Assembly (NCBI GenBank): GCA_016758965.1
Contig: JAEPRB010000088.1
Coordinates: 79,469-143,468, forward strand
Source of the DNA: Circinella minor
Taxonomy: Eukaryota; Mucoromycota; Mucoromycetes; Mucorales; Lichtheimiaceae
DNA length: 64,000 nucleotides
Direction: 5' to 3'
Made by a program: the position numbers and the translations under genes. Below, piece after piece: positions 57,690 through 64,000 of this stretch. The notes beneath the pieces were generated by a model. That model saw only the letters and a program-made list of their open reading frames with translations. It ran no database searches and was not told where the DNA came from. Position 1 is the first letter of the stretch. Each line of letters starts with the position of its first letter.

Positions 57690-58735
57690 AACTTAACAAA
57701 AATGTCACAAGAACCATTTAATATTATGATTTATCAAAAGTACAACACCATTTTACAAAGCAAATGACAACACCATCAGTCAATTTATTACCAATAATTT
57801 TCGAATCAACACCACCTTTTTATATATCGAAAAAAGAAGGTTATTCAAAAACAAACACTCACAGCTCGTATTTTGACACCGAACACAAATCTTTTCAAAC
57901 CAAGCCAAACCATTCTTAAATATTGTACAACGAAACAGCGAGCGCTTGTCGCCATCTATGCAAACTTATCGAGAACAGTTAGAATTCTTATTACAACAAA
58001 TGATTTCTCAATCCACCTAAAAAGGGAACATATTGCTATTATAAAATAGACGAATAACGAGTATTGAAAAGAGCCAAGAAGATATCAGTTATTTAAAACA
58101 AGGACCATAGACCGTATCTCGATGGGTTACTATATTTCATCAATCAAGTGGTAATAGGATTATATACACCTGTTTCCAGTCGCAGCAGAATCGTCGTCGT
58201 CATTATCACAAATCTTGAAGAAATAATTATCACAATTAAACAACATATGAAAATTCAACATCTTATTATCAAGTAAAACGGGAGTCGTACGTATTAAAAA
58301 TACATTACTAAAATGTAATCGTCATGAGATATACGCATTAGTTACTTTAATACGTCAAATACCAAGTTATAATATTCAAGTGCAACAACCATTATGGGGG
58401 TCATCATCATTTAAAGTCTGAGTACATCGCTTATTGGGGTCATAACACAAGATAGAAAATATATACAGACACACTTTTACACTTTATGAATCAAAAATCA
58501 ACAGCTATTAATTGTTACACATCATCAACTTGTTAACAACAGCAACATCGCCATTAAAAAGAAAAAACGTAATATCTTTACGTATATCACTGTCATCGTC
58601 ATCGTCATTGCCATCTCCAAAAGACAAAGACAAAAAATCAAGTAAATTGTTATTGAAACACCAAAAAAGCATCACGTTTTGTCCTATTGAAAAATCAAGA
58701 CAGTCATATTTCGAAAATTAAAAACTCTAACTATT
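57690..58735 (+). pseudogene. Possible heavily decayed coding region
   Basis: Codon-like blocks in one strand broken by stops: MTTPSVNLLPIIFESTPPFY then ISKKEGYSKTNTHSSYFDTE (57,765-57,920), SERLSPSMQTYREQLEFLLQ then QMISQST (57,935-58,018), and SIEKSQEDISYLKQ (58,065-58,107). Base composition switches to A/C-rich, unlike the A/T-only flanks. The last open block (58,512-58,721) is Lys/Ser-rich. No family recognised; it could be a dead gene of the accessory region or chance. Confidence 0.3.
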
Positions 58736-60929
58736 ATATATTAATACAATTGATCTTTATATCATCAATTTAAATCACAAAGCCACATTTTCTTTTAAAA
58801 ACAACAACAAATCATCAAGACGTGTATATTCTAAAGGGATATGAAAAGCCATCAAGAAACACTATATATTTATACCAGCACTACGAAAATTGATACGGTC
58901 AAAGACACAGCATATATCACATATTAATAGAAACAGTAGCAGATAACAAGTTAGAAGACAATCAAAACCAAAAAGAAGAATAATTTAATACAGTAAATCA
59001 ATTTATTCCTGGATCGCATAGACATATTCAGGCAAGCATGATAGATGTTATCATTATCATCTTTCTTAACAACACATTAATACGTCCTATAACTAATAAG
59101 TAAATACATATTCAGTTTAATAGTAACTCTAGAAGTAACCTTTGCGTTTTTTGGAAAATACACAAACATATAAGTACCAAGAATAAAACACATTAAACAT
59201 GCAACATTTAACTATACAATTGTTGAATTTGGATAATAATAATGGCTTATTAGTACCAAGTATTTATTCATCCAATATCAATTATTATGATAACACATCT
59301 TGACCCGTGAAAATTTTTTCTGTTACACTATGTTTGTGACACGTGGCTATATGTGCAGCGACAGGGATAGTCGTGCCTATTTATTTTTTTCCTTCTTTTC
59401 TTAAAAAAACACAAACCTTGTCCTTTTGAATTTCAAAAATAACTAAGAAGCAACAACATGGGCAACTTCAAATAACATCATCATCAGTATAATAATATAA
59501 GCTGGGTCACTTGATATCAGTTAAAAAGGTGGCCAAAGACAACATTCAAAATATGACTTTTTTTTGGTAAAAAAAAAACTTCATCAGTCAGTCAATCTAC
59601 CCAATTGAACCTAGATTAACGTGTGGACAAGAAGGAATGCTAGTGTGGATAAGAATGAAGTAGGAAATAGCGTCACCATATTCAGTGTACAGACTGTGCT
59701 GATGCAATTATATTAATGGATCAGAGTTGTTCAACGCACCACTACCGACTTTTATCTGCTAGATTAGATAAAAAAAAAGCACTCACAATAATTTTGATGG
59801 ATATACTTTTGTGGACAATAACAGTGGGGATAAATTTGTGGATCTAGACATGGATGAGACAGCTGTAGTTATTTTTTTTTTGATGGATAATATACCACGG
59901 GCAGTAACAACTTTGACCTGTGATTAATTATACAAATCGAAATTTAATTAAAGGTACATTTTAGCAGCAGATGTTGACTCGACTATATTGTTATGATTGG
60001 GACATAACTGGGCAGTAGACATAGCAGTAGATATGGACAATTTTCTTAAATATCGGATGGATGGGACGAGGATTGATATTTTGGATATGTACTCGCTTGG
60101 AATAATGGTGGGATATAATCTCGAGATGAATTTCATATTTGCACATGGATGGTCATGATGATACAAAGTCTCTGCTTGTATAAACATAGTACCTGGGGGG
60201 TTTTTTCGGTGAATTTCAGACTTGTTTACCAGAAAGAATAAAAAGTTTAGTCAAGAACTTGGTAAAATGAGTAAATAGCTTTGGATAAATCTCAAAGGGG
60301 AGTCGTTATCATACAAAAGAAGAAAAAAAGGTAGAGATTCTTGGATATAAAAGTATTTATCTTTTTTTAATCTTTCTTATACTCTCTCTCTTTCTTTGAA
60401 TAATACACTTGAATTATTTTATTTCTTAAAACTTCATATTATATACGTATCCTTACCTTATTATGAGATCTGTACAATATGTTTAGTATCAAAATAAATA
60501 ACAAACAGAAACATATTCAATAGTTATATGTATATTTTATAATTAGATAACAGTTTATCCTGTTTTATTTTTTTGTTATGTCAAAGAGGGATATGTATCA
60601 TAGTGGCAAATTTCAATTTTTAAATGGTGGAACAACATAGATAATTGTGTTTATATGGGCAGCTCTTTTTTTTTAATAGTGATTTTGTTTCTGAATGTTA
60701 CTTCTAATACCACTGGGAAAATAACACCGTACTCATAATAAATACAACATTTTTATTAATTCATAAAAACAAGACAATAATAATAAAATACAACTGTACG
60801 TAAAAGTCCAATATGTATATTCAAATTGGATGAACATTTATTAAACTGCTTGACAATTCTTGCATAGTTTAAAGAAAAAACATTATCTCTTATAGTAAAA
60901 AAAAGGGGGGCGGGCAACGGGTGTAACAT
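58736..60929. other. Intergenic region without a supported gene
   Basis: AT-rich DNA. The A/C-rich character of the previous stretch continues to about 59,250. A patch at 59,287-59,375 and another at 59,580-60,190 (with repeated TGGATA/GTGGATA blocks) are less AT-rich but have stops in all frames. Confidence 0.4.
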
Positions 60930-61465
60930 CTACCAGAATGGACATAATGCGTGGGAAACTAAAATTAAATTGTGCCATTTCATTTCCATGATAATGTTAC
61001 TGCAGCAACCTTTTCACTTTATTAAAAGTATTCACGCTTTGACAGGCTCATAATACACATGTCGCGAAAATTACCAAGAAGAAAAAATTAGACACAAGTA
61101 TAAAATTCTACAGGAACTGAGTAATTCGTGACAAATAAAAGTCAAGTCGTGCCATTCCATCTCTATGACAATGTTGTCACTGCCACTTTTTTACTTTTAC
61201 TATAAACATACGTGTTTTCAACACGCTCATAGTAGCATGACGCGAAAAATATGAACAAAAAAGGAAAATGGAAAAAGAACGTTCATAAAGTAAAAAAAAA
61301 ATTAGACACGAGTGTAAATTCTACAGGAACTGAGCAATTCGTGGGAAACAAAGATTAGGTCGTGTCATTCCATCTCCATGACAATGCTGCCACTATGACT
61401 TTTTCACTTTTATTAAACCCATTCACGCTTTTGACACTTCCATAGTAACATAAAGCTAGAAAGAA
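60930..61465 (+). repeat. Threefold tandem repeat (about 178 and 213 bp spacing)
   Basis: Three diverged copies start at about 60,930, 61,108 and 61,321. Each runs: CTACAGGAACTGAG.AATTCG-like segment, GTGGGAAAC, a GTCGTGCCATTCCATCT block, ATGACAATG, then TTTTTCACTTTTATTA, TTCACGCTTTTGACA and CATAGTAACAT/TCGCGAAAA. Copy 2 carries an extra ~35-bp A/G-rich insertion. The array ends about 150 bp before the ATG at 61,612 and so lies in that gene's promoter or leader. Confidence 0.85.
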
Positions 61466-61611
61466 AGAAAAAATTGCCTAATGAAGAATCACATGGTTTT
61501 TTTTTTAAAATTTAAAAAATATATCCCGCCCTGATTTTCTTTTTCTTCTTTTTTCTTTTCCTTTTTTTTTTCTTTACACCTCAGAGCCTCTTTTTTTTTT
61601 ACTTGTTACTT

Positions 61612-63534
61612 ATGTATCGGCTACTTGAAGAATCCTTCCGTGAAGAACCTTTCGTTACTTTCGGTCTGGCTGTTTTTGCCTGCTACCTCGCACTCATTGC
61701 GATTAACGTTGCCTACCTGTACTATGTGTACTGTTTTCCGTGGTTTTGCTTTTGTGCATTCCTTGCCCTTGTGGCATTCATCTCTTTCTCGTCGTGTTGC
61801 AATTCATTGCGCACATTTATTGTTGGACAATGCTTGTCATTGGGACCTTTTTCCGTTTCGCCATTGCCGCCAAGTCCTGACTTTGCATTCGTTGCTCCTC
61901 GCCATGTGGAGGTTTCTCGTTTGCGGCGTGTGTTGTGTGAACCGCCTGTAATGGGCAAAAACCGAGAAGAAGAAAAGTCTGCTATTTCATATTTTAACTG
62001 GAATAATAACGCAGTTCGTCGTCGTGATAAGGGTTCATTACCTTTTCGTCACATTCTTGATTCTGACCCTATTGATGTACTTGGTGTGAATGTTGAAGTA
62101 TACTCATGGGCAGACATAATGCGTCGTATTAATGACTTTTATCGTCGACAGAATGATGACCGTAAAAAGTCTCATTCAAAAAACACATCGCCAACTGTGC
62201 TCCCTGATCCAGTTGATCTCTTGTGCGAACAGTTCGCGGCCATGGACTTAGGTCCTAGTGCCCAAGCTTCGGCTTCTGTTCAACATCAAGATGAGCCTGC
62301 ATCTCCGATGCTTGTTGATGTTATTTGCGATGATGTTCAAGTGCAATCATGGGAAGATGAAGCTGACGCTGATTCCTTAGCACTTACGAAAACTTTCTCT
62401 TCTTCTTCAGCAGGAACACCTTTCCCTGATTGCGATGTGGAAATGGAAGATTCTTTTGAAAATGATTCCAATGAAATCCCTTCTGCAGCTGCTGGAGAGA
62501 TTGGTCCTGTTGCCATGGATATTGATGGTGATTCCGTATCCATGGATAACCGCGTACAAGAACAGGAACAACAACAAGAACAACAACAAAGCTCAGTTGG
62601 CTTTGATGCCACTGATGCTATGGACACTGCTGCTGAGTTGGCATTCATGTCACCAGCACAAGAGCAGTCAATCCCAGATGGACACACTCCTGTAGTTGGT
62701 ACTGTTGATGATTCGGACGACTTTAGTCCTGAAGTATTTGCTGATACTGCTGCAGTTGAGGCCTCTGAACATGCGCAAGATGTGGGTGATTCCACAGCAT
62801 CAATTGATGCACTTGCTTTGGCTATTTTAGCCAACATGTTACCACCTTTGGAGCAATCCAATATCATTACTGATGGTTTTGCTAGTCTTGCGGATGTGTC
62901 TTCGGATTTCCCTGCTATGACAAATGCTGCCACTTTAGTTGAGGAATCCAATGGTGAAGAAGTTCGTGTAGGTGTCGATGAACTTGTAGAAAGAGAAGCA
63001 CTTACAAGTGCTATGCAAACTGCTGCTGAGTTGGCTTTCATGCCACCAGCACAAGAGCAGTCAATGCCAGAGGAATACACTCCTGTATTCAGCACTGATG
63101 ATTATTCAGATATAATCGCTGCTGCTGTTGCAGTCGAGAACTCTGAACATGTGCAAGATGTAGGTGATTCTACAGCATTGTATAATGCACTTGCTTTGGC
63201 TATGGAAGCCAACATGTTACCATCTTTGGATTTATCCAATATGACTACTGATGGTTATGCTAGCCTTGTAGATGTGTCTTCGGACTTCCCTACTATGGCC
63301 AATGCTGCCTCTTTAGTTGAGGTATTCAATGATGAAGAAGTTCGTGTAGGTGTCGACGAACTTGCAGAAGGTGACGCCTCAGTGCTGATCCCTGCTAATG
63401 AAGAAGACCGTGTAGGTGTCGACGGTCATATGAACGACGTTGAAACTCCTTTCCTCCCACCACCAGAAGCTGCACGACTTCCTGAAATTGATGATATTCT
63501 TGCTGAAATCCTTGGGGATGATGATGATGATTGA
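61612..63534 (+). CDS. Orphan 640-aa membrane-anchored acidic protein
   Basis: A single open exon of 640 aa from the ATG at 61,612 (MYRLLEESFREEPFVTFGLA); the frame is open slightly further upstream, but this is its first ATG and it follows a T-rich leader. Two hydrophobic helices (about residues 13-38 and 43-63, Cys/Phe-rich) form a hairpin anchor. About 580 residues of acidic, Ala/Ser/Glu-rich, mostly disordered sequence follow. Residues 336-466 and 467-590 are an internal duplication (131-residue period; 393 bp) with AELAFM(S/P)PAQEQS, EHAQDVGDSTA, ALALA, ANMLP, DVSSDFP, and EEVRVGVDEL. It ends in an Asp run. GC content and codon use (GCT, GTT, GAA, TCT) are unlike the flanks. No family recognised. 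The stop is followed by at least two good introns. Confidence 0.7.
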   Translation: MYRLLEESFREEPFVTFGLAVFACYLALIAINVAYLYYVYCFPWFCFCAFLALVAFISFSSCCNSLRTFIVGQCLSLGPFSVSPLPPSPDFAFVAPRHVEVSRLRRVLCEPPVMGKNREEEKSAISYFNWNNNAVRRRDKGSLPFRHILDSDPIDVLGVNVEVYSWADIMRRINDFYRRQNDDRKKSHSKNTSPTVLPDPVDLLCEQFAAMDLGPSAQASASVQHQDEPASPMLVDVICDDVQVQSWEDEADADSLALTKTFSSSSAGTPFPDCDVEMEDSFENDSNEIPSAAAGEIGPVAMDIDGDSVSMDNRVQEQEQQQEQQQSSVGFDATDAMDTAAELAFMSPAQEQSIPDGHTPVVGTVDDSDDFSPEVFADTAAVEASEHAQDVGDSTASIDALALAILANMLPPLEQSNIITDGFASLADVSSDFPAMTNAATLVEESNGEEVRVGVDELVEREALTSAMQTAAELAFMPPAQEQSMPEEYTPVFSTDDYSDIIAAAVAVENSEHVQDVGDSTALYNALALAMEANMLPSLDLSNMTTDGYASLVDVSSDFPTMANAASLVEVFNDEEVRVGVDELAEGDASVLIPANEEDRVGVDGHMNDVETPFLPPPEAARLPEIDDILAEILGDDDDD

Positions 63535-64000
63535 GGCAGAATAATTCGTAAGTATTATTTTTTTTTTTATATTTATAATTTTTTTTTTTACTTTACTTTT
63601 TATAAATATTAACTTTTTTTCTACGTAATTATTTTTTTTTTCTTTTATTTATAGATGATGGGTGACTGTGTTAGTTTGCTGGCTTGAAGGAATTCTCGCG
63701 TTCTCTTTTTTTTTTTACTCTTTTTTTCTATCTCTCTCTCTCTCTCTCTTTCTCAACATGTGTTTGTGTGTGTACCTCTGTTGCTGATTGCTTCTACGTC
63801 CGTGTGTGTGTGTGCGGTTTTTTCTTTCTTTTTTCGACGCCTTCGGCATTTCTGGTAAGTCTATTGAAAAAAAAAATAATTACACTGTACGTACATAAAA
63901 AACTAATGGACAATATATTTCTATTTTTTTTTTCTTATAGCTGTTGCGCGGCAGCCCGGTGTGTAATGCTTTTCTGTGTCTCCTTTGACACCTTTTTCTT
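63535..64000 (+). other. Spliced 3' tail of the 640-aa orphan (continues past the window)
   Basis: Thirteen bases after the stop, a GTAAGT donor (63,548) opens an intron ending at TTATAG (63,654). The next exon (63,655-63,854) has TC and TG repeats and ends TTTCTG before GTAAGT; a second intron (63,855-63,940) ends TTATAG, followed by a GC-rich exon start (CTGTTGCGCGGCAGCCCGGT). The exons have stops, so this is untranslated. It repeats the arrangement seen after the 287-aa orphan. Confidence 0.5.

Noticed and set aside
62337..63095. 252-codon minus-strand ORF
   Set aside because: Antisense of the 640-aa orphan; Ser/Ala/Thr-rich mirror translation only.

Overview
The window is nuclear DNA of a fungus, most likely a Mucoromycota member of the Mucorales type. 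It is strongly AT-rich. Intergenic DNA is full of A/T homopolymers and TAA/TTA microsatellites, introns are short (roughly 50-200 nt) with GTAAGT-like donors, and genes are compact. Proteins carry long homopolymeric Asn, Gln, Ser and Thr tracts. The housekeeping genes are fungal or opisthokont in type: MPO1-like, eL8, ARL5, TFIIH p44/SSL1, DSK2, a rhodanese, a G-protein alpha subunit and a Tag1-like DUF3712 protein. I see no tRNA, rRNA or CRISPR.

Layout. 1-19 kb is a gene-bearing block: the N-terminus of a DUF1771/Smr-type protein (-), MPO1-like dioxygenase (+), a Mid2-like single-pass surface protein (-), a large DUF3712 vacuolar-type membrane protein (-), ribosomal protein eL8 (+), ARL5 (-), an F-box protein (-) and TFIIH p44 (-). 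19-30 kb is an accessory island with no clear housekeeping gene. It holds a dispersed low-complexity ORF family in three copies, two of them the arms of a ~1.3 kb imperfect inverted repeat, and a decayed gene of unknown family. At 30.9 kb lies a small secreted precursor with seven identical 22-residue units separated by Lys-Arg (Kex2) sites. 33-42.7 kb is again housekeeping and signalling: DSK2/ubiquilin (-), rhodanese (+), G-alpha (+) and an orphan four-finger C2H2 protein (-). 45.7-52.3 kb holds a tandem pair of MFS drug/amine-type transporters, the first intact and the second a pseudogene.

53.7-64 kb is unusual. Two GC-richer orphan ORFs (287 and 640 aa) are each followed, beyond the stop codon, by what looks like a multiply spliced 3' tail. 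Behind the first ORF the tail contains a tandem array of six related exon-intron units. A threefold tandem repeat lies just upstream of the second ORF.

For the multi-exon genes I placed splice sites by hand. In each case listed with exon coordinates the exon lengths sum to a multiple of three, the reading frame stays open across every junction, and the joined protein matches the family length where a family is known. Functional names rest on recognised motifs and remembered family architecture, not on a database search. The best candidates for undescribed biology are the Kex2 repeat peptide gene (30,936-31,511), the tandem spliced-exon array (55,092-56,311) with its two orphan ORFs, and the inverted-repeat low-complexity gene family (20.1-25.3 kb).
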